Shown: piece by piece, positions 11,845 through 24,500 of the stretch
Position numbering within the stretch: the first letter of the stretch is position 1
Layout of the letters: every line of letters starts with the position of its first letter
NCBI GenBank assembly: GCA_030248225.1
Contig: JASANE010028175.1
Coordinates: 1 to 64,000, forward strand
DNA: 64,000 nucleotides
Origin: Trileptium ribeirensis
Taxonomy: Eukaryota; Nematoda; Enoplea; Enoplida; Thoracostomopsidae
Direction: 5' to 3'
Position numbers and translations under genes: made by a program
The notes under the pieces: model-generated
The model's database searches: none
Told to the model about the DNA's origin: nothing
Seen by the model: the letters and a program-made list of their open reading frames with translations, nothing else

Positions 11845-13774
11845 GACTCGACGTCATCCTGGGTGGGCTGACTCTGGTTGTCTGAGAGCAATCTCAGCAC
11901 AACACACCGCTCATAGACGATAGCAGCGGAATCCGGCTGAACATAATTTAGCTAGATATAGAGCTGGCTGCGAGTTTTTGGACGTTGAATCAAAGCGAGC
12001 ATGGCGATCTTTTGAGTTTAAACTGGCTAGAAATATTAAATTCGACCCTAAATTGTTTTGGGCATATACAAGGGGCATAAATGGTACTAGTAAACGATCG
12101 TCAGTTGCACCACTTCGTTTTGCCGACGGGAGCTACACCAGTGATGATCACGAAGTTGCTAAACTATTTTGTTCATATTTCTGTTCTGTGTACCAGGTTG
12201 AAACACAAGTACTTCTGCGTCCCTTGCCACTATGTACCTCGGCCACTATTTCGTATATTCAATTCTTGGAGGCTGACGTTGTCAATGCAACAAAATCGTC
12301 AAAACCGCAGGCTGCTCCTGGCCCTGATGGTATATCAAATGAGCTGCTGATGAGACGTGATTCCATATTAGCTCCTTATCTTACGTCTTTATTTCAGAAA
12401 TGTTTAGATGATCACTTTGTCCCCGCTGACTGGTTAGATGCCTCAGTAGCTCCTGTCTACAAGGACAAAGGGTCTAAATTCTCTGTCGAGAGTTATAGAC
12501 CTATTAGCCTAACTTCTTCAGTGAGTAAAATAATGGAAAAAATCGTTGCGGCTAAATTAGTAGACCATGGTTTGCATAATAATATATTCAATAAATCACA
12601 GTTTGGCTTTTTACGTAAACGTTCGACTGAACTGCAGTTACTAGATTTTGTTGACTGGATTGTGGATATAGTAAACGCTGGAGATTCGGTTGATGTAATC
12701 TACTTGGACCTCCAAAAGGCCTTCGATTGTGTCCCCCACCGTAGGTTATTAAGAAAACTTGAAATGTATGGCGTTGGCGACCCTTTGCTCTCGTGGTTAG
12801 CTTCTTTTTTGACGGCAAAAACAATTCGTCTGTATTAATGGATGCAAGAGCCCTTCCACTACTGTCTCAAGTGGGGTCCCTCAAGGATCCGTCCTAGGCC
12901 CTATCTTATTCTTATACTATATCAACCATATGGAAAATTTCGTGTCGTCTAAACTTTATATGTTCGCTGACGACACGAAGCTGTGTCGTCGCCTTACTAA
13001 AAACTGGTCCGAGATAGATATACAAGCCATTCGTAATGATCTATCTGGTGTAGAAGAGTGGTCCATCGAATCGCTTGTTAACTTTAATGCTACCAAATCT
13101 TCATGTGTGCACATTGGACTCTCTAATCCGCGCCAAAACTATTACTTAAACGGCGTTGCTATTCCAAACAAGTCAAATGAACTCGATCTTGGAGTGTGGA
13201 TTAGTGACAATTTGAAATCTTCTAAGCACTGTAGTGAAGTTGTACAAAAATACAATAGAGTGGTCATGGCCTTTAAGCGCAATTTTGCATGTCGATGTCG
13301 TCATATATTTTTGCCAATCTACAAAACGCTTATAAGGCCGCGTCTAGAGTATGCTTCAACATCATGGCCCCCTCATCTTTGTCGTGACATTAAGCTACTG
13401 GAGGACGTACAACGTCGCGCTACCAAATTAGTCGCTAATATTAGTCACTTGCCGTATGAACAACGTTTGCAACATCTCCAACTTCAAACTTTGGAGGTCC
13501 GTCGTTTAAGAGCTGATCTGATTATGGTTTATCGTATGGCTCATGGCCTTGTCGACTTACCTTTGTCACGATTTTTCATACTGAATGAGAGTAACTTACG
13601 TGGTCATCCGCTCAAATTGCGTTCATATATACATCCCCGACTCAACTGTGCTCGATTTTGCTTCTCTTATCGGGTTGTTGATACGTGGCATGGGCTTCCA
13701 GCTAATGTTTTGCCCCCAATATTCAAAGATTCAAGCAACTGTTGCACTTGTCTCGCGCACTTCCAGAACCCTAG
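11845..13774 (+). pseudogene. CR1-like LINE ORF2 (reverse transcriptase), nearly complete RT, frameshifted
   Basis: Encodes most of a CR1-like reverse transcriptase. The pre-RT linker begins near 11845 (a W-AD-S-G-C then ISAQHTAHRR-like stretch, with an in-frame TAG at 11921, then NPAEHNLARYRAGCEFLDVE). RT blocks follow: APGPDGISNELL, SYRPISLTSSVSKIMEKIV, SQFGFLRKRSTELQLLDF, motif A VIYLDLQKAFDCVPHRRLL (about 12694-12750), motif B SGVPQGSVLGPILFLYYIN (from about 12870), motif C MFADDTKL (about 12960-12983), LDLGVWISDNLKSSKHC, then the C-terminal VVDTWHGLP block. One base is lost near 12829 and the frame shifts again near 13710; the true C-terminus reads APNIQRFKQLLHLSRALPEP and stops at 13772-13774. 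No endonuclease domain is visible upstream, so the copy is 5'-truncated. Few lesions suggest a young copy. Confidence 0.9.
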
Positions 13775-16191
13775 CTTCTCTTGCTGGTGCTGCCTCGCTT
13801 TTTTCAACTTTCAGGATGCTCCATCGCTATTACGCTAAGGCGATTCACTCTCGGCTAGTCATTAGCCCGAACGTACAATTGTGCAATACAACCGATACTA
13901 ACAATAGTGTCACGGGCCATGGCGGATCAGGTACGAACCCTGTAGTTTCCAGCCGTCAGGGGGTCTGCTGTATGAACTCACAAGAGCTGTAATTAAAGTA
14001 ATAGCTAACTTAAATCTCAATCGTTATCAACGAAGTTAATGGCGCGGGCAGCCGTGTAATTCTAAGGACTTAAGTTGAGGTAATCAAATACTCGCACCGT
14101 CGTCAGCCGTCTGGGGCGAATGGTATAAACCTAACAACAAGCTTAATAGAATTTGCGATACCTAAACCGTAAATAGCAGAACGTAGATAATTTATAGCAA
14201 AAAGAACTAAATTATTGAGTTGCCTCTTCGTTAAAAGAGTTAGCTGAAACTTTGTGTAGTATCGAGCGTAAAAGAAACCAAAATTACCGATGCTAGGTAC
14301 AGCTCAATAATTTAGGGTGTTGAAAGAACTGTGCTTTAATTGCACTGTAATACGTTCGAATAAATATTTCGCTTGCGGGTTTTGATGCTCAATTGTCTGA
14401 ACCAGAGTGGATCGAGCTAATTCGCGACACCACGCTAAGCTGAATCGCAGTACTGTGGAAAGATAGGCACACGCAAAAAGAAAGTGACCACTTAGTAGCT
14501 ACTAGCCACACCTCGAACTGCACATACTCTAAAATACGCACAACGACCCTAAAATTATCCCAATTCCCAAAAATCCACGTTTTCACCATTTTTATTATAC
14601 GGCCCCAGCCTATCAATTCCTAAAATTTTAAGTTTTCTTGATTTTGTTGTTTCTGTTTCACGCTAATTTGTGTCGGTGATCTAGTAGGCTACCGGGGTCC
14701 TAGTATCCGAAAAAATTCTTGTTCGTCAATCTTAATCTCAGTCTTCTTAACTGTCCGCCCTAGACAAAACTTTCTTTTTGTCAAAAACATTCGTCAATAA
14801 CACATTACCTCACTAGCCTCCGCTATTAGTTATGTTCATCCTGTCATAACTATACATTTGCATAAAAACAAAGAAAATCGTATTCTGCGTTCTGCACGCT
14901 CCCGAAGAAAATAACCCAGTACACCTGAAATATTGTACCAATCTAATAATATTCCATCCAAGTTGTATTTACAATTAAACACGTCAATATACTTATAAGA
15001 AACCATTATCAGTTCCCAATAAGAGTATACACAGCTGAATACTCAAGAACGACGGCGTCGTTTGGCAGCGTCTTGATCAGGAGTAAGCGATGGCGTTTGC
15101 CACTGATTCACATCGAGTGTTAATTAATCCACATACTGCTGGCGGCCCGATAAGACCTTTCGAACTCATACGGTTCTCGACTAAAGTGGAAGCTTAAAAA
15201 TTTCTGACCAGGCAAAAGTTCCGACCAAAGTCTCCAAAGTTCACGAAATCCCATATGATTCAGTTGGATCAAATCTTTATCAACTTAACCCCGATTCAGA
15301 CTACTATCCATGTTTACAAATGAACACGAATCACTCTATTCGAGTGAAGATGCGCCCAAACCACTTAGCTTGATTCCTAACCAGTTATAATGACCGGTCA
15401 CTCGGTACTCTTGGTGTAGTGGTAAACGAAAACAGTATACCAGCGACTTCTGCAAATCGACGTGGTTTAATTTCAGGCTTTAACAAATCGTACAATTTTT
15501 CCTATGATCAATTTTGTTGATTAGTACGACGATGAACTTCATTCGGTCCATCTACTATAACTATATAGCGCTAGAACTGCAGTTTCAACCCACGTTCACC
15601 CACATCTTATGCTAATTTATCAAACGTTCGTACACTAGTAATATGGCGGTGGCTGTGGTTTTTAAAACAAAGTAAACACTGGTTCACCACCGTAACCAGT
15701 AATAATTTTGTAACCACTGCCGAAAATTTTCTAGAATCAAACCCCCACCATTCATACCGGACAAAGGGAAATTGTCACTACACTGTCACGGCGTGATGCC
15801 GGTGCCAAAAGTACGATCTTAGGAGCAGTAACAGACCGGATGGTTAGCTGTACTTTATTTAATCAAATCCCTGGATAATTTTTTTGACATGATGTGAACC
15901 AACAAATTCCCATAGACAACACCGATGCCTATCACCGATAACTTTATGACGAGCTAACCAAGAATTTATAGGAAGATGATGATTTCTCAGATCGGTGTCT
16001 TCGAGAAGTTGCCTGGACAACGGCAGCCTGTGACGGAACCGATTCCGGTTCACTTTCCAGTTGAAGTAACAGTAGATACCAGAACGAATGATGAATGCTG
16101 GGAGTTGTAATAGGTTGCTACGTAAATGACTCTCCAAGATACATCGGCGGTTTAGAAACGCAATAGCGACTGAAATAAGGTTTTGAAGTCT
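13775..16191. other. No gene recognised
   Basis: The first 100-200 bp are probably LINE 3' UTR. 14040-14650 is a dispersed repeat (see that entry). An open frame on the minus strand at 15859-16137 (92 codons, rich in R, H and L) has no motif that I recognise, and its + strand complement is also fairly open. Nothing else is evident. Confidence 0.4.
14040..14650. repeat. Dispersed repeat, copy 2
   Basis: Shares GACTTAAGTTGAGGTAATCA (about 14068-14088) and, 400 bp later, GCCACACCTCGAACTGCACA (about 14505-14524) with 7930-8750, in the same order. This implies a mobile or dispersed sequence of unknown class. Alignment between the two blocks is poor by eye. Confidence 0.35.
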
Positions 16192-16520
16192 CTTACAGTT
16201 GGCTTCAAAGGACTTTTGTCTTTAACAACAATGCATTACAAACTAAAATCTGTTATAACTGTTCTTAAGATATTGTTATGCCATATGGCTAGTCGTTAAA
16301 GACTTTTATATCTTGTGGCCAGCTCTAAACGACAAAAATCTCTTACAGACGGCTGTAAGAGACAAAAATATCTGACAGTTCTATGTAAAAGATTAAAATA
16401 TGTTACAATTGATTTTAAGAGACAAATGTGCCTTACAGCTATCTATCTGAAACTAAAATATTATACATCCAGCCTTAAGAGGTTTGTGTCTCCTACGGGC
16501 GGCCGTAAGAGACAAAACAG
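16192..16520. repeat. 30-bp minisatellite with dyad-symmetric units (about 11 copies)
   Basis: About eleven head-to-tail units of exactly 30 bp. A representative unit begins CTTACAGACGGCTGTAAGAG followed by ACAAAAATAT. The left 18 bp of many units is an inverted repeat (CTTACAG ... CTGTAAG), so each unit could fold into a small hairpin. Units are diverged, roughly 60-80 percent alike by eye, but the period is kept to the base. Read on the + strand from 16315, the array gives repeating decapeptides KRQKSLTDGC, KRQKYLTVLC, KRLKYVTIDF; this is a consequence of 30 being divisible by three, and I do not claim it is translated. Confidence 0.9.
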
Positions 16521-18083
16521 CCCTGTTTTTCCACGCATTTTTCCGTGAAAGCTGCGTATAGCTCGGCACTTTCCGAGATATGGTTGTTTTACGTATTTAA
16601 GGTCACATAGATAGCTCATCTAAAGATGCTTTTAACCAAATCCTGCATCCAAACGTAGTTACAATATTACATATAGTGAAGCAAATATATATCAAAGCAT
16701 TATTCCTTTAAAGTTTTTTACTGTATAAAATGCGCCTCATTTTGCTAAGATATTTGGATGACCTGTTGAGCTACATACCCTGACATGTTTTAACAGACCT
16801 CTTCCAGGCACGCCCCGCTCCCGTTCGATTCGTTTTGCGGGGAGAGGATATTGGAATATTGTTTGCATTTAAGTAAAATCTTAAGCTTTCAATCGAGTTA
16901 TCGCTTGAGTTAATCCGCCCATCCGAAGTTGAGTAATGCTGGTCAGCTTAAAAAACGCATTAATGGACACCACCAAAATTTGGCCAGTGATAATTCGATA
17001 ATTCTTTCCTACACTCAATAATCAGCAATGTCGACTATAAAAGTCAAAGTTTTCGACCGTTGTTACTCTGTGCGCATTGGAGGGCGATGAAGTGAAATTA
17101 TAAATTGGAATAATGTATTAAAATTTAAAACTCGTGGGGGAAAATTCGTACCATTGGTTTGTTTGGTTAAGTGTTGAATTCAAATGTTTCAGTTGACATC
17201 TCAGCAAAGCGCCAATATCGATAAGGTAATCTGTGAAATGGTCGCTATGGACTATGAGCCGTTTCGAGATACATATATATTACCAGCCATATTGCTATAT
17301 ATAACATGTATATGAATAAAGCGCTAATATATATGTCATGTATATAACATGTATATTTATCATTTATCTGCGTAGTCCAGATCCGGGTCCCATTCCACGT
17401 ATTCGTTTTCAAAAATTCCGGGTCCGGATATTTTATTTTGTAAGGTCCTGGTGCGGGTATTAATTTTGAAAAGTTGTAACTCCAGTCTTAAATCTACGTG
17501 TAGTTTAAAATTAGCCATGTTGATTGTATTTCTAAAAGTGGTTACAGAGTTATTTAATATATATTTATTATGTTACACAGTTAAATCTACGTGTAAATAT
17601 TGGCTTCATTAAATGTAGGAAATTTAGCGTAGTGTGAACCGATTTTTAATTTTATTCTGGGCTCTCCAAATTGGGGGAGTTGGCATTTTTCGGTGCCCAC
17701 TGGTTCATTACATGTGCTCCCCGGTTCGTGCCCCCTGGCGAAATTTTGAGCTCCCCCGGTTTATCGCCTCTTGGAAAATTTGTTTGTTTCCGATCGGTCC
17801 AAAGTACAAAAAAAATTGATCAAAATTTGTACTAAAATTACGTTCTGAAGCCAATAATTTCTCAAAATTTGTTTCAAAATCGCTTTTTCTCTCCATCCAA
17901 AGAATTCTGTTTCTGACACTATTTTTAACCGTTTTGTCTTGGCAAAATCGGGCGCCCCCCCCGGTTCAGAAGCAGGGGTGCCCCCTGGCAAAGTTTTCAG
18001 GAAATGGAGAGTCCAGTTATTCACTGCTATTTTTACAGCTCTGATAACTGTGGACAGCGTATATATAATTAAAAAAATTTGTA
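16521..18083. other. Upstream region of KIFBP; no other gene seen
   Basis: Non-coding. It holds TA-rich near-palindromes around 17270-17360 (ATATAACATGTATAT and relatives). It also has GC-rich patches with runs of C or G around 17640-17765 and 17945-18005 (GCCCCCTGGCGAAATTTT and GCCCCCTGGCAAAGTTTT), a motif class that recurs in KIFBP introns. I cannot point to a TATA box or initiator with confidence. Confidence 0.4.
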
Positions 18084-18528
18084 ATGCTAATCACAACAGA
18101 ACAGTTCGATGAATTCAGAAGTGCCGTGCAACTGTCACAGGCAGTCGATCCTGAAAGTGAGCCGTACAAATCGAAATACCTTGCTCGAAGCAAATTGGAA
18201 AACTTGTTACAGTCGTTTGATAAATTGAGTTTGGCTGATGTTGATAAATTAAACTTAAATGAAGAAGACGCTAGTAGCGCTTCTGAATATGAAGCTACAT
18301 ACGAAGGTCCTAAATTAGATGGAATTCCGACAAAAGTCTATTGCAGCGACAGCCAACTGCTGGACTCTCTGCGATGCGCTCTCAATGTTAAGCTTGGTAT
18401 TAATTGCAACGATACCGAAGAACGACCGGCGGCGCAGCGCCATTTCGAAACAGCGCTAGAGTTAATTCAAGATCGAGAGATGCGTCCTGATACAATCTCG
18501 CTTTTTATAGAGGCATTGAACATGCTGG
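18084..18528 (+). CDS. KIFBP: KIFBP exon 1
   Basis: Codes residues 1-148 and ends in phase 1 before donor GTTAGT. The ATG at 18084 follows an in-frame stop at 18066-18068. The block SEPYKSKYLARSKLE is the conserved N-terminal KBP motif; an acidic linker (about residues 58-70) follows, then LGINCNDTEERPAAQRHFE and SLFIEALNMLG, matching the first TPR-like helices of the family. Confidence 0.93.
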
Positions 18529-21500
18529 GTTAGTATATCGGCTTATAATAACGGTACTGACCTGTCCACAGTACTCCCACTTTCCAAATCCCCCATGTTC
18601 GTGAGATTTTCCCCCACTCGGCCGAAAGCCTCTCGTTCAACTAAATCCAATAGTTTTTTATGTTTGCAAATAATTGTTTTTATACATTAATTACCACTAT
18701 TTGTAATACTAAAAGATCGTTTTATAGCTGGCAATACATACAATGCAGTAAAACTACATGAAAATATCGGAATTTTAGTATTTTTGAGCAAAATTTATTC
18801 CCCACTTTAACATTTCCCCCTACAATGAACATGGGGCCCCTGAAGCCCCCCCCCCCGACTTTCGGAGGGCTGGGACAGGCCAGAGGTGTGTGCTACCCGT
18901 GCTATCTGACTTCTTCTCTTGTGTAAAAAGAGAGAGCTTAGCACACAGTGTTGTCATTGGGAATTACGCAGTGGGAATCAAAACACGTGGCCTCAGCCTG
19001 CATGCGGGGATCCAGTGTGGAAATTTGGTTGACACAAAGGTGCATTGCGTTGGAAGATGATGTCTACACGACGCTTATGAATTTGCCATTTTGACTAGCT
19101 ATGGCGCTGCTTAGCGTTAAGCCAATTTACCGGCTTATCACAACTCTTTAAGTGGGCTGAAAAACCTGTAGTTCCAAACATTAATGTCGTGGGCACTACC
19201 GCCAAACACAGCGTCCAAACGCGGATACTGTGAAGAAAATTAATTTTCAAATTTATTATGTATTGTTAGGGGTTAATTGCGAGTGGGACAAGGTGTGTGG
19301 ACACCCTTATCTTAAGATTGAAAGTTAGCCTGCGGCGCCCTCTTCCTTCAATTTAGAGAAACCAAGCTGAAGTCCGGAGTAATTTTTCCGCTTATTGGGT
19401 TGCACGTAGGCTTTTGGGAAGCTTCCTTGCGTCAACAATTTTTGCATAACTTTTTGTTAACAACGAAGGTGTAAAGCGGAATTGTAGTTTAGTATAATTT
19501 GTAATGATTAAATACATGCGTTCTACGTAAAAAATTAAGCTGGAATTTTAGCTAAATGTAAGCTAGACATAAATATTTTCAAACTAGCTAGTGCTGCTTA
19601 AGCTGGAAATAACCAACTCTTATCCGTGTATATTGTTTGCAGGTGTAGCAAAAAATTTTTATCATGTAATCGTAATAATCGCAGGAACCACAGGTCGGCT
19701 TTTGCTTTATATCTACAATGATTTGGCTACGCAAAATTGAAACAAAATTGTGGTTGTTTTTAATTTAATGTTTTATTGTACTTATCTGCATTAAATTTAG
19801 CTAAATTATATGCAATACCTGTCCGAATCATGGTTACATTATACTGTTGAGCGTAAACTTTACGCCAATTTTTGTCAATTTTACCGCACATAATATATAT
19901 ATCGGGTTCGGTCAAAGTAATTACATATATATGTATTTGATATTCAAGGCTTTATATTTGCTGACCGCGGTGAACCGTACAAAGCGAAAGAATATCTTGA
20001 AAAATCGGAGGCAGCATTCCACAAATATCAACATTCTTATCTGTCGAGTAACGAGCATAGCAATGCGATACTACTACAACATACAATACATAATGAGCAA
20101 AAGCATAATGATCAGACGCTTAATAACGACAGTGGTCCAAAAGAAACTGGCGATGACAGCAGTTGTAGTGGAGACATCAATACTATTCAAAATTTATCAA
20201 ATAAATCTTCCAACGATAAATTAGGAAAAGAAATCGATGCTCTTCGGAACGTTCCATTGGTGTTGGACACACCTGCGCTATTTACAAAGGCCATTGGTTT
20301 GAAAGCAGTTGATGACGAAGTCCGACGTTCATTAGCAGCTGAATTTGAAAAGCTTCATTCGTACACGTTGTACTATTTAGCACAAGTACACCGGACGCTA
20401 GGTACTTCTTTTTAGTAAAGCCTTCAGCTGTTACCAAGATTGCATACGGCAAAGTATGACTCTTCCAACATAAATCTCTTGTTTGTTGAAACTGGCGTTT
20501 TCCGCTTTACCGCTCATTTCTGTGGGGGCTCATCATGCACAGATTCCCATCTCTCACGTTTTATGGGGTAGCTCTGATTCCTTTATTTTCAGGTAGTAGA
20601 TAAACAATTTGGGGATGACAATAATTGTCCAGGCTACCCTCTCTGTAAACTGGTGGGTTGGACCTAAGTAGAGAACGTCCTAAATGTCCATCCCAGAATC
20701 AACGTTGTTGAGTGACGGTTTTATATGGTCTGAAGCGATAAATCTTGTGGTTTGAAAATCTGCTAGTTGTGACAGCAATAGTATAGATTCGTATATATTT
20801 GGGTTCTTAAAGAGAACTCACAAATTGAAGTTCACAAACCCCTTGCAACAGAGTCTGTGACTTCTCTGAGAACAGAACCCACTTATTATAGTGTTTTTGG
20901 GCTGGAGAACTCTGTAAAAAATTTGGTCCGGGCTTGATGCATTGTTGGAAATGCACGGTTAATGTTGTGTTTATTCGATAATTCTCACCTAGAGCTTTGG
21001 TTTGATACCAAATTTGACCCCGCAATGTCACAAACGTTTTTGCGTATCCCTGGACTCCCTTGAATACAATTAATAATCTCCGTCATTTTCATATTTTTTC
21101 CGCGCCACCTACGGCGATAATGGTTAGGGGGGTTTGTTTTGTATGATGCTCTATCATCACGAAATGGTAAACCGATGATTCTTATTTATTTTTGTATATC
21201 AGAAGTCTGTATAGGTGTATCGGTCTTAGAAACGGTTTTTGGAACTACGAAACTGCTATTGCGTGATTTGGGCTTCGTTGTTCCACATAACTTATGACTG
21301 CTGTTGCTTTAAAATAAGTATTGCTTCGTTGCTTTATTACTCATTCTTTTTTGTTTTCTCCCGATTGCAGTTTTCCACAAACAAACTCTTTGCGCTTCCT
21401 GCTTTTTTAACATTTTCTAGTTAGGTATACTACATTATTTTCATTTTGTAGGCCATCTATTGATGGTCATTAAAAATTACCTCGACAAGACCTATTGGTT

Positions 21501-24500
21501 AATTAGTATGTCTGCTGGAAAATTCAAAAAGTAGACGGGTGAATTTTTGGTGCCCGTTTATCATTTTTGTGGTTTTGACATAGGACACGATATTTCCATG
21601 TTATTGAGAAGGGATATAGTCTAAGTTACGCGATCTTTTTTAGAAATTTTGCTTGCTATGTCATATATAAGGTTGTGGTTGCTTTAAATTGTAGTTCCGT
21701 GTTTGGATCAAACTTCGGGCCAGTTTTAAGTTTTTAGCCTCAATTTCGCTTGATTTTGATGGCAACATTCTTCGAAAGCTAAAATGAAAAACTATTAGCA
21801 ACAATTTTTGTCGTCTTCTATTTTATTGGTATGGCTTATTTGGTGATGATATCTTTTGAATTGATTGAGAATAGCCGCTTTTTGTGGCTCAATTTTAAAC
21901 AAGATTATGAAGAACTTAGTTTGTAGACTATTTTTTGTTTTGAACGTTCTGTAATGAGATATATAAGTTGCAAATAAAAAAATAGCTCTTACAGGTTGTT
22001 CACTATATTTTATTGATTTAGTATGTTTATTTTAAAAATTATTATAACTTATGAAATGGTAGAAAATTTTTTCATTAAGTTATCAACATTTTTCTCCACA
22101 TTAGCCTCAAAATAGCGATATTTAGGCGTAAAAGTGTCAACATATTTGACAGTGTCGAGAGCAAAACTGTTGAAACTGCTTCTAATAAATCGTTAATCAT
22201 GTTCTATTGACTTTGTACGCTCTGCTTGAAGTCCATATATATATTGAACTGGTGTTAAATTTTTCGTTAAAGTAGATAAATTTCGCTCAAATTAGCCAAA
22301 CTACTCCATGTTATACTATTTAGTGGCTTTGATGCAGTCAGGTCTGGTATTTTTGTGTCTCCGTTCTAATAAATAAAATCGATTATTTTTGGTAGGTATA
22401 GCTATCTTGATGACAATATATTTAGAATAGATCATCAAAATTGCTATTTTAAATCGTAAAATAGCGATTTTAGCAAGATTAATTGATATGTAATCCCAAA
22501 ATTTCTCCCAACAAGTAGTTAACCATTTGTCGTTGACTCAGTATGCTCATTTGGAAGGCCATAGATATTGAATTGGTTAAATTTTTCGTTAAAGTAACTA
22601 GATCGTAAAAATTGCTCTTTTAAGACCTGAAAATGTCAATTGTAGCTGTTTCAGGTAGGTTCATTTATTGTTTCTTGGGCTGTTTATACCATTATTTATG
22701 CGACGAGGACGCAGGTATTTTTACGTGATAAAAAGGAGGTTGACTAGTGTGGAAAAATACCCCTAACGGGAAAGGAAAAGAAACCATGTGTCTGCTCTGA
22801 TAAATGCTTCTTATACTGCTGTATTGGAAATATGCTATTTTCATTGTCTTAGTATTATAGAAGCGGTAAAGCTGAAATTGTAAAGCCAGGGTATTGGAAA
22901 AATGCTTTGGATTAACGTGTACTTCAGGTATATTAAAAATGCTTTTAAAACTAATTCAGTCCCTAAAATGGTCGAAGACTAGCCTATAGGAGAAACCCCT
23001 GTGTGTACGTGTCATGTGGCAAATTTTATCTGTAATAAATATTTGAATCCATCCAGTCGCTAAAATCACCCCAGTACTAAACTAGGGAAACCCCTGTGCG
23101 TGACAGATTTTTTGTTACAAACTTATAACTACGAAACTAATGCTAATGTGTAGTTTTCTTATAAAAGAAAAACAGGGGTTTACTGTTGATTTTTCTATAA
23201 CAGAATTAGTGGTGGTTAAAAATCTCGTGTATATTGGGAGCGAATGAATGCAATTCGTTTTCACTAAAGCACCACAAAAAAGATGGTAAGTTTAGACGTA
23301 CCATGATGTTGATAGACGGCAATAATATGGTTGTATATAGTTTCTAACATATATTTCTTTTATTTTAGATTTTTGGCATCAATTATATATATACATTATG
23401 CAAAAGATCTGGGTTGGTAAAATGGGTATTTTCGTTGGGAAGGGTGTACTCGGTTTACACTACGCATCCCAGATTATGCAAATTTCTGATTTTTAAGCTT
23501 AAAATTGGCAGTAGCCTTGATTTTTGTCTCTTATCAATCTTATGTGCTATGGCGGGTATATACGTAGTGATCTAGATTTTGGCGAAAATAGGTATTTTGT
23601 GGCAACAGTGTGTTCACGTAATTTTATAGCCTTTCAGACTAAAAAAAGTTGTCACTTTTAGGTCTGAAATGGCAATATGCGTAGTGGCCCCCCAATTGGG
23701 AGAGCCCAGAAAAAACCTCAATTATTATACAAAAGGAAAACAACAGGCAGCATAGTCCATGGTTGATTTTAGCTGCTGGATACATGATTAAAATATTGAT
23801 TACGAAAAAAAACTTGCCACATGACACAACAGGGATTTCACCTATAGGCTAGTCCACGGCCATTTTAGCGACTGCATTATGTTTAAAAACATTTTTCCAA
23901 AATTCATAAACTTACATTAATTCAAAGCAATTTTCCAATGCCATGGCTGTCGTAACAATTGCAGCTTTACCACTTCTAAAATAGTAAAAGTATAAAAAAT
24001 ATCTTTTTTCCAATAGAGCAGCATAACAGGCATTTTTCAGACCAGCAGCTTTTCTTCTTTGCTCGATAATGGCATTTTTTATATGGTGTTAAATGTATTT
24101 ATAATTTTTTCTTTAAGTAAACTCGTTACTGTATGTCACTTCCGTTTTTTGCTTAGCGCTGCTGAAAGGTAGTGGCAGGTATAAGCGCTGCTAAGGTCTG
24201 GTAGTGGCAGAGATAAAATTAGCGGACATTCATTGTTTTAGGTAGAAGTCAACTATGCCTGGAGGTGTCATGCCTTGTCTTCCTATTTTGCTGAGGACAC
24301 CTACATAACCAGCGTTAATACAGTTTTTAATAATTTGGTTTTGTGAATTGAGGATTTATAAATATATATGTGCATATTTTGAGTTTGTGTGTTGAATTTG
24401 CTTACAATTCAAGCGCTGTTATACAACAATTCCGAAATATCATATTACTGTATATGTTTTTTCTCTTCATCGATTTTTAAATTATTGATACAATTTTCAG

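Noticed and set aside
13920..13960. tRNA-like T-arm (GGTACGAACCCTG)
   Set aside because: No acceptor stem, D-arm or A-box could be placed around it.
15859..16137. 92-codon minus-strand frame as a gene
   Set aside because: No recognisable motif, no splice partners, and the complement is similarly open; not supportable.
16192..16520. CRISPR-like array
   Set aside because: Units are contiguous without unique spacers, and the context is an animal genome.
16315..16548. Repeat protein KRQKSLTDGC-type as a real coding sequence
   Set aside because: The decapeptide arises from a 30-bp minisatellite; upstream units contain stops in this frame and there is no gene context.
24389..24500. Extending KIFBP exon 3 upstream to the ATG in the longer open frame
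   Set aside because: The family alignment and the phase-1 junction with exon 2 both place the acceptor at 24499-24500; the upstream part is intronic.
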